From contig DASZGL010000001.1 in the NCBI GenBank assembly GCA_035938875.1, positions 1-15,192 on the forward strand: a stretch of DNA of 15,192 bases, given 5' to 3'. A program made the position numbers and the translations under genes. The notes under the pieces were generated by a model that did no database searches, was not told where the DNA came from, and saw only the letters and a list, made by a program, of their open reading frames with translations. The DNA comes from DASZGL01 sp035938875. Its GTDB lineage: Bacteria > Chloroflexota > Dormibacteria > Aeolococcales > Aeolococcaceae. Positions 1 through 6,445 of this stretch are shown here, piece by piece (the stretch's first letter is position 1; each line of letters begins with the position of its first letter).

Positions 1-16
1 ACTGATCTTACGGAGG

Positions 17-192
17 GGGGATGCTCCCCCCTATTCATTGCCGACCGGGCAAAGCCCGGATCGGCCTTACCCCCCTCCGGCCGTCCTCGACGGCCGCCGC
101 GCCCTGCGGCGCGGGGATGCACCCCCCTATTCATTGCCGACCGGGCAAAGCCCGGATCGGCCGCACTGTCCTCCGGCCGTCCTCGACGGCCG
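17..192. repeat. Two tandem copies of a hairpin-rich unit, period 96 bp
   Basis: Positions 17-96 recur at 113-192 with a constant offset of 96. The two are nearly identical except for one base at 25/121 and a short divergent linker (67-74 versus 163-170). Each copy carries three potential hairpins. The first is a G-run/C-run hairpin around ATGC (15-31; shorter in copy 2). The second has CCGACCGGGC pairing with GCCCGGATCGG across AAA, with one bulged A (41-65 and 137-161). The third is a perfect 8-bp stem CGGCCGTC-CTC-GACGGCCG (78-96 and 174-192). The last hairpin ends about 30 bp before the likely -10 box of the malic enzyme gene. It could be a terminator cluster for a gene left of the window, a REP/BIME-like dispersed element, or a regulatory RNA. 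The sequence alone does not decide. Confidence 0.8.
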
Positions 193-223
193 AAGCGCCC
201 CAGGCCGCGAGCAGCGCGGGGGC

Positions 224-229
224 TACACT
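224..229 (+). promoter_or_regulatory. Putative -10 box (TACACT) for the malic enzyme gene
   Basis: TACACT fits the TANNNT -10 consensus of many high-GC bacteria and lies 11 nt before the ATG. Transcription would start about 5 nt before the start codon, giving a nearly leaderless mRNA. This agrees with the absence of a Shine-Dalgarno sequence before the ATG. No convincing -35 element is visible. Confidence 0.4.
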
Positions 230-240
230 CGGCGGCCACC

Positions 241-1476
241 ATGGGACTCGACGAGGACTCCCTCGCCTACCACTCGGCCCGCAGGGGCAAGGTGGCCATT
301 GCCGCCAAGGTGGCCCTCAACGACGTCCGCGACCTGGCGCTCGCCTACACGCCGTACGTGGCCGCGCCGTGTCGCGAGATCGCCCGCGACCCCGAGCTGG
401 TCAACCGCTACACCTCGCGCAACAACCTGGTGGCGGTGGTCAGCGACGGCAGCGCGGTTCTCGGCCTGGGCAACATCGGGCCGCGCGCGGCGATGCCCGT
501 GATGGAGGGCAAGGCGTTGCTCTTCAAGAAGTTCGCCGATGTCGACGCCTTCCCCATCTGCGTCGAATCCCAGGAGATCGATGTCATTGCCAGCATTGTC
601 CTAAACTTGACGCCGACCTTCGGCGGCATCAATCTCGAGGACATCGCCGCACCCAAGTGCTTCGCCCTCGAGGATCGGCTCAAGGCGGAATGCGACATCC
701 CTGTTTTCCACGACGATCAGCACGGCACCGCTGTTGTCGTGCTCGCCGCGTTGGAGAACGCCGCCCGCGCCCTCGGCCGTGACATCACCGGATTCCGCGT
801 GGTCGTCAGCGGCGCCGGCGCCGCCGGCATCGCATGCTCTCGCATCCTTCTCGACCGTGGTCTCGAGGACATCGTCATCCTCGACTCCCGCGGCTCCATC
901 TCCACCGAGCGAGCCGACCTGCCGCCGCACAAGGCGTTCATGGCCGAGCGCACCAATCCGCGTGATGTCAATGGCGGCGTAGCCGAGGCACTGGTCGGCG
1001 CCGACGTCTTCCTCGGCCTCAGCGGCGCCGACCTGGTGACCAGGGAGATGGTGCGGACCATGCGCGACGACTGCGTGGTTTTTGCCATGGCCAACCCAAA
1101 CCCGGAGATCCTTCCCGACGATGCGCGTGCCGGCGGCGCGGCGATCGTGGCCACCGGTCGCAGCGACTATCCCAATCAGATCAACAACGTCCTCGGTTTT
1201 CCGGGGATCTTCCGCGGTGCCCTCGACGTGCGCGCCTCGCAGATCAGCGAAGCGATGAAACGAGCGGCGGCGACGGCGCTGGCCGCACAGGTCGACGAGC
1301 GCCAGCTGCGCGTCGGCACGGTGGTGCCCTCGCCGCTGGCCCCGGGCGTCGCCGCCGCGGTCGCGCTGGGTGTCGCCGAGGCGGCGATGAGTGAAGGTCT
1401 CGCCCGTCAGCCCCGCGACCTCGCCGAGCTGCATCTCGAGCTGCAGCGGCTGGGCGCACCGCCCGTCGTCGGCTGA
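241..1476 (+). CDS. Malic enzyme (NAD(P)-dependent, oxaloacetate-decarboxylating type)
   Basis: The 411-residue protein has the length of the short, single-domain-pair bacterial malic enzymes, which convert malate to pyruvate and CO2 in the cytoplasm. It contains the N-terminal YTPxVA block with the general-acid Tyr36, the catalytic Lys91 in MEGKALLFKKF, and the metal ligands in GINLEDIAAP (Glu133, Asp134) and FHDDQHGTA (157-163). The nucleotide-binding GAGAAGIA is at 191-198, and the C-terminal ATGRSDYPNQINNV and FPGIFRGALDVRA blocks are present. Asp215 after the second beta strand is compatible with NAD, but cofactor choice is not certain. An oddity is that the usual YTPGV reads YTPYV, with Tyr39 replacing glycine. 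The ATG at 241 begins the conserved N-terminus exactly; there is no Shine-Dalgarno, and a TACACT box suggests leaderless transcription. The gene stands alone between the hairpin repeat unit and a long inverted repeat. No PTA-like C-terminal domain is fused. Confidence 0.95.
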   Translation: MGLDEDSLAYHSARRGKVAIAAKVALNDVRDLALAYTPYVAAPCREIARDPELVNRYTSRNNLVAVVSDGSAVLGLGNIGPRAAMPVMEGKALLFKKFADVDAFPICVESQEIDVIASIVLNLTPTFGGINLEDIAAPKCFALEDRLKAECDIPVFHDDQHGTAVVVLAALENAARALGRDITGFRVVVSGAGAAGIACSRILLDRGLEDIVILDSRGSISTERADLPPHKAFMAERTNPRDVNGGVAEALVGADVFLGLSGADLVTREMVRTMRDDCVVFAMANPNPEILPDDARAGGAAIVATGRSDYPNQINNVLGFPGIFRGALDVRASQISEAMKRAAATALAAQVDERQLRVGTVVPSPLAPGVAAAVALGVAEAAMSEGLARQPRDLAELHLELQRLGAPPVVG

Positions 1477-1522
1477 CGCCACGGCGTCGCGGTGGTCGGC
1501 TGACGCACCGCGGTCGGTCGAG

Positions 1523-1657
1523 GGCGGTGCCGGCAGGGGGCATCGCTTGGGGGGGACCGCGATCGAACTCCTCCGGAGTTCGTCGCTCGCTCTCGGCCGA
1601 GGGACCACTCGGCCTGCGAGAGCCCCCGCTGCGGCGACGCCCCCTGCCGGCCCCGCC
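1523..1657. repeat. 135-bp nested inverted repeat between convergent genes
   Basis: The outer arms, 1523-1546 and 1634-1657, are 24 bp each and pair at 22 positions, including a perfect core GCAGGGGGC/GCCCCCTGC. Inside are two further perfect hairpins: CGAACTCC-TCC-GGAGTTCG (1564-1582), and GGCCGAG/CTCGGCC with a 6-nt loop (1595-1614), which is extended by CTCTC/GAGAG (1590-1594 with 1618-1622). G-run 1551-1555 can also pair with C-run 1623-1627. The element fills most of the 194-bp gap between the malic enzyme stop (1476) and the stop of the convergent membrane-protein gene (1671). It may be a complex bidirectional terminator or a MITE-like element. No target-site duplication is evident, and no open reading frame convincingly uses it. 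Confidence 0.8.
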
Positions 1658-1670
1658 GCCGCGTCTTGCG

Positions 1671-2240
1671 CTAGCGGAATGCCACGTACAGGGCGGCGAG
1701 GACGATGCCACCGACGACCGTCAGCGATACGGCGACGGGGATCAGCAGCGCGGCGGCGCTGCGCACGGCGCCGAGACCGCCCTCCTCGCGGACGGCGTGC
1801 CAGGCGGGGACGGCGACGAAGGCGCCGAGGACAATGCTCAAAGGCAGAGTGACGGCGTTGACCGCCCGCCAGGCACCGACACCGGCGGTCTCCATGATGG
1901 CGGCGGGGATGGGGACCAGAGCGCTGATGGCCGAGACGCAGTTGATGTAGCCGATGCCGATGAGCAGACGGCGCCAGTCGGTCGCCGCGCCGTCGCGGCG
2001 CCAGCGACGCACGAGCAGGCAGGTGCCGGCGTAGCCGATGACGCTCACCCCGACCAGTGCCAGTGTGAGCAGCGCCGTCATGGTGACGCGGTGACGGTCC
2101 GCCCACGTCAGCCCCAGGGCGAGGAAGCGCGTCACCCGCGGCGGGTCGGCGGGTGCCGGGGTGACGCCGAAGGAGACCGCGGTGAGCAGCAACGCGGCAG
2201 CCGTCACAGCGACCGTCTGCGCCAGGGTCCGCTCGGTCAT
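1671..2240 (-). CDS. Five-helix integral membrane protein of unknown function
   Basis: I do not recognise a family. The 189-residue product is strongly hydrophobic, with likely membrane segments at about 7-27, 52-75, 92-114, 125-147 and 160-186. Short basic loops follow the second segment (RRWRRDGAATDWRR, 78-91). There is no signal peptidase site and no recognisable catalytic motif. A conserved-looking stretch GIGYINCVSAISALVPIPAAIMET lies in the third helix region and is given here only by its ends, Gly95 and Thr118. The ATG at 2240 is chosen because translation from further upstream would be hydrophilic and would overlap the divergent gene. No good Shine-Dalgarno is visible. It converges on the malic enzyme gene and is divergent from the thioesterase gene across 90 bp. 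The hydrophobicity pattern supports a real gene; the function is open. Confidence 0.75.
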   Translation of the reverse strand: MTERTLAQTVAVTAAALLLTAVSFGVTPAPADPPRVTRFLALGLTWADRHRVTMTALLTLALVGVSVIGYAGTCLLVRRWRRDGAATDWRRLLIGIGYINCVSAISALVPIPAAIMETAGVGAWRAVNAVTLPLSIVLGAFVAVPAWHAVREEGGLGAVRSAAALLIPVAVSLTVVGGIVLAALYVAFR

Positions 2241-2319
2241 CACCCGGAGCGTGGTGCGGTGAGGATGGCGCAGATACGAAGCGGTGTCGGCGAGAATGGC
2301 GCCGGCGATCACATCGCGC

Positions 2320-2324
2320 AGGAG
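2320..2324 (+). promoter_or_regulatory. Shine-Dalgarno AGGAG that decides the thioesterase start
   Basis: AGGAG followed by 6 nt precedes an in-frame TTG at 2331. The alternative in-frame ATGs at 2265 and 2361 have no well-placed ribosome binding site; the former would also add a non-homologous leader. Confidence 0.55.
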
Positions 2325-2330
2325 TGGACC

Positions 2331-2804
2331 TTGACCGATTCGCAGACCGACATCAGCGAGATGATGCGCGCGGGCATCGAGCGAATGCCTTACAACGCGA
2401 TGATCGGCATTCGCATCCTCGAGCTCGGTGACGGTCATGCCAGAGGGTCGCTGCCGGCGCGCAGCGAGGTCGGCAATCACGTCGGCACGATGCACGCCGG
2501 GGCGCAGTTCAGCCTCATGGAGGCGACCAGCGGTGCCGCTGCGGCGAGCGCGTTCATCGACCTGCTCGGCTCGGCGACACCTCTGGCCCAGGGCGCTGAC
2601 CTGACCTATCGCAAGCCGGCCCGGGGCGACGTCGTCGCCGAGGCGGCGGTCACCGCCGACGACATGCACCGGGTCCGAGCCGAGCTCGCCGACCAAGGAC
2701 GTTCGCGGTTCGACGTTGCCGTGCGCCTTCTCGACGCCGAGGGCACGCTGGCCACCGAAGCGACGGTGCGCTGGTTCATCCGCATGAACGCGCAGCAGGG
2801 CTGA
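2331..2804 (+). CDS. Hotdog-fold thioesterase (DUF4442/PaaI-like)
   Basis: The 157-residue protein from the TTG at 2331 resembles the DUF4442/PaaI group of hotdog thioesterases, which hydrolyse acyl-CoA or related thioesters in the cytoplasm. The signature stretch NHVGTMHAGAQFSLMEATSG (about residues 47-66) matches the family's central-helix motif, in which Gly-Thr-x-His-Ala-Gly is followed by an acidic residue on the hotdog helix. The later ADLTYRKPARGDVVAEA (about 87-103) is the typical second strand region. Length is normal for one hotdog domain, which would work as a dimer or tetramer. The start choice rests on the AGGAG six bases upstream of TTG; ATG 2361 is the conservative alternative (10 residues shorter). 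Only 19 bp separate it from the following MFS gene on the same strand, so the two are probably co-transcribed. The substrate cannot be inferred. Confidence 0.8.
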   Translation: MTDSQTDISEMMRAGIERMPYNAMIGIRILELGDGHARGSLPARSEVGNHVGTMHAGAQFSLMEATSGAAAASAFIDLLGSATPLAQGADLTYRKPARGDVVAEAAVTADDMHRVRAELADQGRSRFDVAVRLLDAEGTLATEATVRWFIRMNAQQG

Positions 2805-2823
2805 GGCCCGCCGGCACCCCGTC

Positions 2824-4083
2824 ATGGCGCTGCCCGAGGACGCGTCGACATCAGTCGACCGGGCCGCGGCGCCACCCGAGGGCCCCGACCCGGCGGCGTG
2901 GACGCGGCAGCTGCTCATTCTCTGGGCGGGCGGCTGCGCCACCATCGGCGGGGCCACCTTCGTCTTTCCCTTCCTGCCGCTGATGGTCCGCACCGTCGGG
3001 GTGGACGACCCCGCCGCCATCGCCCTGTGGAGCGGCGCGCTGGTGGCCATCACCCAGGTGGCGCTTGCCCTCTTCGCCCCGATCTGGGGCCGCATCGCCG
3101 ACCGCGTCGGGCGCAAGCCGATGCTCGTCCGGGCCATGGTCGGCGGTGGCCTGACCTTCATCGCCGCTGGTTTCTCGCCCAACATCTACGTCCTCTTCGC
3201 GATGCGCTTTGCTCAGGGCGCGCTCGCCGGGACGATCTCGGCGAACACGGCGCTGGTGGCCAGCACAGCACCGCGCGACCGGGTCGCCCACAGTCTCGGC
3301 GTGGTCCAGTCGGCGAGCTACGTCGGCACAACTCTCGGCCCCGCCCTGGGCGCTGTCCTGGTCCCCATCTTCGGCATCCGCCCCGCTTTCGCCGTCGCCG
3401 GCATCTTCCCGATGCTCGCCGCCGCCGGGGTCGCCTTCGGTGTCCATGAGACCTTCACGGCGCCGGCGCGGATCCCCAAGCCGCCGAGGGCGAGGGTGGC
3501 CATTCGCGAAGCCGGCGTGGAGCGCTCGGTGATCACCTTGGTGGTCATGGCGCTGCTCGCTCAGAGTGTCGGCAGCGCGCTCGCCGTAGCCCTATCGCTC
3601 CGCGCCCTGGGGTTGATCAGCCAGGACCACGCGGCGGCCGGCGTCGGCGCGGTCTTCGCGTTGCAGGCGGGGTGCGCGGCGGTCGCGGCGCTCAGCGTCT
3701 CGCGCGTCGCCCGTTACTTCGGGTACCGGGAGATCCTCATTGTCGCGGCACTGTGGGCGGGGATCTTCTACGGGCTGCTCGGCGTGGCTTCCTCGCTGGC
3801 GCTCCTCCTGCTCTGCGCCGGTCTCGGTGGCCTGGCCGCAGGGGCGGTGATGCCGGCGGTCAACACCCTGCTCGGGCGGGTGTCGCCGGCAGCGGTGCGC
3901 GCCGAGGTGTTCGGCTTCAGCGCCAGCGCCATGGCCATCGGCGGCGCCGTGTCGCCGCTGGTCTCCACGGGGCTTGTGGCGCGCTTCGGCACGCCGGCGC
4001 CTTTCTTCATGGTCACGGGAATCGAGGTGCTGCTGGCCACCTGGGCCGCGGTCAGGGTCCGGCGGCGCCGGCGCAGGTCGTAG
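2824..4083 (+). CDS. MFS drug-efflux-type transporter, MdtG-like
   Basis: The 419-residue product has the 12-helix pattern of the major facilitator superfamily. The cytoplasmic loop 2-3 carries motif A, PIWGRIADRVGRKPMLVRAM (residues 86-105), close to that of MdtG-type exporters. The FVFPFLPLMVRTVGV stretch in helix 1 and its loop fits the same group. Motif-C-like glycine-rich helix 5 is visible at SYVGTTLGPALGAVLVPIFG (164-183). The N-terminal 27 residues are hydrophilic and rich in Asp, Glu and Pro, and are probably cytoplasmic. It likely exports small hydrophobic compounds by proton antiport; the substrate is unknown. It follows the thioesterase by 19 bp without its own Shine-Dalgarno, suggesting translation after the upstream gene. 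It ends 69 bp before a convergent gene, with a hairpin in between. Confidence 0.88.
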   Translation: MALPEDASTSVDRAAAPPEGPDPAAWTRQLLILWAGGCATIGGATFVFPFLPLMVRTVGVDDPAAIALWSGALVAITQVALALFAPIWGRIADRVGRKPMLVRAMVGGGLTFIAAGFSPNIYVLFAMRFAQGALAGTISANTALVASTAPRDRVAHSLGVVQSASYVGTTLGPALGAVLVPIFGIRPAFAVAGIFPMLAAAGVAFGVHETFTAPARIPKPPRARVAIREAGVERSVITLVVMALLAQSVGSALAVALSLRALGLISQDHAAAGVGAVFALQAGCAAVAALSVSRVARYFGYREILIVAALWAGIFYGLLGVASSLALLLLCAGLGGLAAGAVMPAVNTLLGRVSPAAVRAEVFGFSASAMAIGGAVSPLVSTGLVARFGTPAPFFMVTGIEVLLATWAAVRVRRRRRRS

Positions 4084-4121
4084 GCTCGACGACAATCCAT
4101 CGCCCTGCCGTCGAGGCGGAA

Positions 4122-4143
4122 GGGGCGCGTGCCACGCGGCCCC
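4122..4143. terminator. Hairpin between convergent genes, probable bidirectional terminator
   Basis: GGGGCGCGT (4122-4130) pairs with ACGCGGCCCC (4134-4143) across the loop GCC, giving 9 bp with one bulged G at 4139. It lies in the 69-bp gap between the MFS stop (4083) and the stop of the minus-strand gene (4153). There is no T-tract on either side, so it would be a non-canonical terminator. Confidence 0.55.
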
Positions 4144-4152
4144 GACGAGCGA

Positions 4153-4636
4153 TCAGGACACCGTGACGACGAAGGGTTTCGGCGTGGTGTTCTCAGGCGT
4201 CTGCGGCGACGGGCACAGGTGCTGGCCGTTGTCGAATGTCGCCGCCCAGGAGATCGTGTAGGTCCGCCCCGTCCCAGAGCCGCGGAGCGGGAGAGCCACC
4301 AGGACGCTGCCCACCCCTGCTCCGGTCAGCGTCCTCGAGGGAACGCCGGGGGCGGTGACGGTGGCCGTCAGGGTCACATGGCCGGCGCTGTCTCCGGGAT
4401 CCGACGACTCCGACGCCTCGGAGCTGGACGGAGTTCTGCGATGGCCGCACCGTCAACGCGCCCTGTGGGGTGAGCGTCACACCAAAGATCTCGACGAAGT
4501 CCTCGTCGACACCCGACACGAAGAGCGAGCAGTCGCGGAAGGTAGGGCGGTTCGCGGCGCTGACCGCCGGAGCGTGCAGGGACGTCATGCCCAGGGCGAG
4601 CGCGGCGGACGCCGCAAATACCGTCGATCTCGACAC
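4153..4636 (-). pseudogene. Small secreted protein gene with a one-base frameshift
   Basis: Reading from GTG 4636, the protein begins with a clear Sec signal peptide: Arg3, hydrophobic core AASAALALGMTSL, and AVSA cleavage after about residue 27. The mature part begins NRPTFRDCSLFVSGVDEDF. The frame is good to about residue 72 (NSVQL, position 4420), after which it becomes Arg-rich and antisense-like. One base over, a protein-like frame continues from SSSEASESSDPGDSAGHVT and runs TLTATVTAPG..., GRTYTISWAATFDNGQHLC, to FVVTVS at the stop 4153. Removing one base in the CTCCGAG context joins them into about 160 residues with two cysteines (DCSLF and HLCPSP). The second half resembles a beta-sandwich with an Ig-like feel, but I recognise no family. 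It could be a real frameshift mutation, a sequencing or assembly error, or recoding. A strong Shine-Dalgarno supports the start. Confidence 0.65.
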
Positions 4637-4643
4637 GGCCGCT

Positions 4644-4650
4644 TCCTCCC
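4644..4650 (-). promoter_or_regulatory. Shine-Dalgarno GGGAGGA for the frameshifted secreted protein
   Basis: On the minus strand GGGAGGA lies 7 nt before the GTG at 4636. It fixes the start right before the signal peptide and rules out the longer upstream ATG at 4699, which would bury the signal peptide behind 21 charged residues. Confidence 0.7.
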
Positions 4651-4736
4651 GGTCTGGTCCGGTCTCAGGAAGACGATCAACCGGTTCGACGTGTTGCACC
4701 CTCTTTCTGCGGGGTTATCAGTCGAGCCGGCGCAGC

Positions 4737-5603
4737 CTACGAGGGGATCACGGCAAGCGCCGCCTGGGCGAGCCGGGTGTGACCGAGCGCTGTCGGATGG
4801 ATGTCGAGGTGGGCGAGGTCGACGTACTTGCCCAGGTCGGGGTCGGGGGCCGCCGGCGTGTTGATCGCCGCGAAGAAGTCGGCGAGGATCAGGTGGCTCG
4901 ACATGGCCAGCTGCGCCAGGGCTCCGTTGACCAGGGACAGCTGGCCCACCGTGCTGGGGTCAGCGTTCTCCAGCGGGTCGTAGTAGTTGGCCATCACGAT
5001 GGGCACGCCCGGTGCCGCCTGCTGCAGCTCGGGGATGATCCGGTTGAGATTGGTCTGCAGTACCGCGAACGCCTGGAGCGCGGTCTGGTTCGCGGCCTTG
5101 GCGCGGAGCAGGTCGTTGCTGCCGATGTCGATGAGGATGAGCTTGAGGTCCTTGGCGTGGGCCTTGATGGCCGCCAGGGCGACGTCGTGCTGTGGTTTGC
5201 CGCCGAGGAAGGCGCCGTTGCGCGTGTCGTGGCAGCCGGTGAAGTAGGTGGTGGTCGTCTCCCCCGGGCATGCCGTGTCGAACAGCTTCCAGGGCTTGCC
5301 CTTGTTCGAGAGCAGGCCCTCCAGCTGCAGCGCCCACGACGAGTTGACGCCAGCTCTGGCAGGATCAACGGTGTAACCGAAGGTGATCGAGTCGCCGATC
5401 GCCAGGTACCAGGGGACCCCGTCCTGCGGTGGATGGCCGGCGACGGGGACGACGACGCCGCGCCCTTGGTCGCTCGGCGCGGTGGTCGTCGCTGCGCTCG
5501 TGCTCGTCGTCGAGGCCGGCGCGGTCGACGACGACGTGATCGACCCGCAGGCGCCGCCGAGCAGCGCGGCGACGCCGAAGGAGGCCGCAAGGACTGCTCT
5601 CAC
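4737..5603 (-). CDS. SGNH/GDSL-family esterase lipoprotein
   Basis: The 288-residue product has a lipoprotein signal with lipobox LGGAC (lipidated Cys19), then a Ser/Thr/Ala-rich linker (21-45) that would tether it outside the membrane. The catalytic domain follows: block I AIGDSITFG with nucleophile Ser72, block II glycine in CPGET (Gly114), block III IGSNDLL with Gly161 and Asn163, and a C-terminal HLDIHPTALGH with His269. In the classical family the acid is three residues before this His; here that position is Leu266, and Asp267 lies two before, as in the DIHP-type variants. SGNH enzymes hydrolyse esters of lipids or carbohydrates, so it is probably a cell-surface esterase; the substrate is unknown. 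Start: GTG 5603, 7 nt after a TACCAT -10-like box, suggesting leaderless mRNA. It is divergent from the GDPD-like gene, 44 bp away. Confidence 0.9.
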   Translation of the reverse strand: MRAVLAASFGVAALLGGACGSITSSSTAPASTTSTSAATTTAPSDQGRGVVVPVAGHPPQDGVPWYLAIGDSITFGYTVDPARAGVNSSWALQLEGLLSNKGKPWKLFDTACPGETTTTYFTGCHDTRNGAFLGGKPQHDVALAAIKAHAKDLKLILIDIGSNDLLRAKAANQTALQAFAVLQTNLNRIIPELQQAAPGVPIVMANYYDPLENADPSTVGQLSLVNGALAQLAMSSHLILADFFAAINTPAAPDPDLGKYVDLAHLDIHPTALGHTRLAQAALAVIPS

Positions 5604-5610
5604 GCGGCCG

Positions 5611-5616
5611 ATGGTA
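5611..5616 (-). promoter_or_regulatory. Putative -10 box (TACCAT) for the SGNH esterase gene
   Basis: Minus-strand TACCAT lies 7 nt before the GTG start of the esterase, a spacing that would make the transcript leaderless. The same hexamer precedes the acyl-CoA ligase start at 9488. No Shine-Dalgarno and no clear -35 are visible. Confidence 0.4.
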
Positions 5617-5647
5617 CGTGGCCACCGGCGACAGCAAGATATCGCAG

Positions 5648-6370
5648 ATGCGATTCATCGCCCACGGCGGTCTGGGACGCCTCCGGCCCGGCGGCGCCCC
5701 GGACCGCGCCTGTCTCGACCGCTGCCTGCAGGCGGGTGTGGCCATGATCGAGCTCGATGTCTGCCGCTGTGCGGACGGCTCCCTGGTGGCGCGACACGAT
5801 CTCGTCCTGCCGTCGGGCGTCGCGGTCGCCGCGCTGACCGTCGCCCAGCTTCGCGCTGACGACCGCGACCTGCTGACCCTCGACGACGCCGCCGACCACG
5901 TCGCCGGTCGCGTTCCCCTGCTCCTCGACCTCAAGGGGGCCGGCCTGGCGGCGCCGCTGGGCGGGTGGCTGGCGAGGCGCGGCGAGGCAGATGACTTCGC
6001 AGTCTGCACCGATGACGCAACCGCGCTCGGTACCCTGAGGGCCCTGGCGCCGCGCGTCTCCCGTTGGCGCACTCTTCCCGAGGTCGCCGAAGGACCCGGC
6101 GAGGCCCGCCGCCGCATGGCTGCCGCGGTGCGGCGGCGACGGCTGGTGCCTCGCCTCGGCGCGCTTGCCGTCGAGGTGGCGGCGGCGGGGTTGTGCGTCG
6201 ACCATTGGGCGGTGACACAGGGTCTCTGCGCCGAGGCGCGGCGCTTGGGGCTCCCGGTCGCGGCATGGACCGTCAACGGGCCCCGGCGAGCACGGCGCAT
6301 GGGGCGCAAAGGGGTCAACCTGATCACCACCGACGAGCCGGCTGCACTACGCGAGGCGCTCCTCCGGTAA
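5648..6370 (+). CDS. Glycerophosphodiester phosphodiesterase-like protein
   Basis: From ATG 5648 the 240-residue protein begins MRFIAHGG, matching the N-terminal strand of GDPD-family TIM barrels, which cleave glycerophosphodiesters to glycerol 3-phosphate and an alcohol. Other family marks are IELDVCRCADG (Glu35 and Asp37, metal ligands), ARHD (His50, second catalytic His), LLLDLKG (Asp94, Lys96), VAAWTVN (205-210) and GVNLITTDEP (222-231). The deviation is at the usual HRG motif, which reads HGG: the catalytic His6 is kept but the arginine is Gly7. Length is at the short end for the family, with no signal peptide, so it is probably cytoplasmic. A GTG at 5618 would add ten residues; I prefer the ATG because the barrel starts immediately after it. 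No strong Shine-Dalgarno. Activity on the usual substrate is plausible but not assured. Confidence 0.8.
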   Translation: MRFIAHGGLGRLRPGGAPDRACLDRCLQAGVAMIELDVCRCADGSLVARHDLVLPSGVAVAALTVAQLRADDRDLLTLDDAADHVAGRVPLLLDLKGAGLAAPLGGWLARRGEADDFAVCTDDATALGTLRALAPRVSRWRTLPEVAEGPGEARRRMAAAVRRRRLVPRLGALAVEVAAAGLCVDHWAVTQGLCAEARRLGLPVAAWTVNGPRRARRMGRKGVNLITTDEPAALREALLR

Positions 6371-6445
6371 AGCTCGAGCACCCCATTCGCGACAGCGGTA
6401 AAGAGCGGAGAGTCTTCGGTCGCGTTCGGTGACAACCGGGGTACG

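Noticed and set aside
17..192. CRISPR-like array
   Set aside because: There are only two units, the whole 80-bp unit is conserved with no spacer variation of the right type, and there are no cas genes.
21..782. Plus-strand open frame across the tandem repeats and the malic enzyme, with repeated peptide MLPPIHCRPGKARIG
   Set aside because: It overlaps the clearly homologous malic enzyme in another frame, becomes arginine-rich, and the repeated peptide arises because 96 is a multiple of three. It is a byproduct of the DNA duplication.
1523..1657. Insertion sequence remnant
   Set aside because: There are inverted arms but no transposase fragment and no visible target-site duplication, so it is recorded as an inverted repeat of unknown origin.
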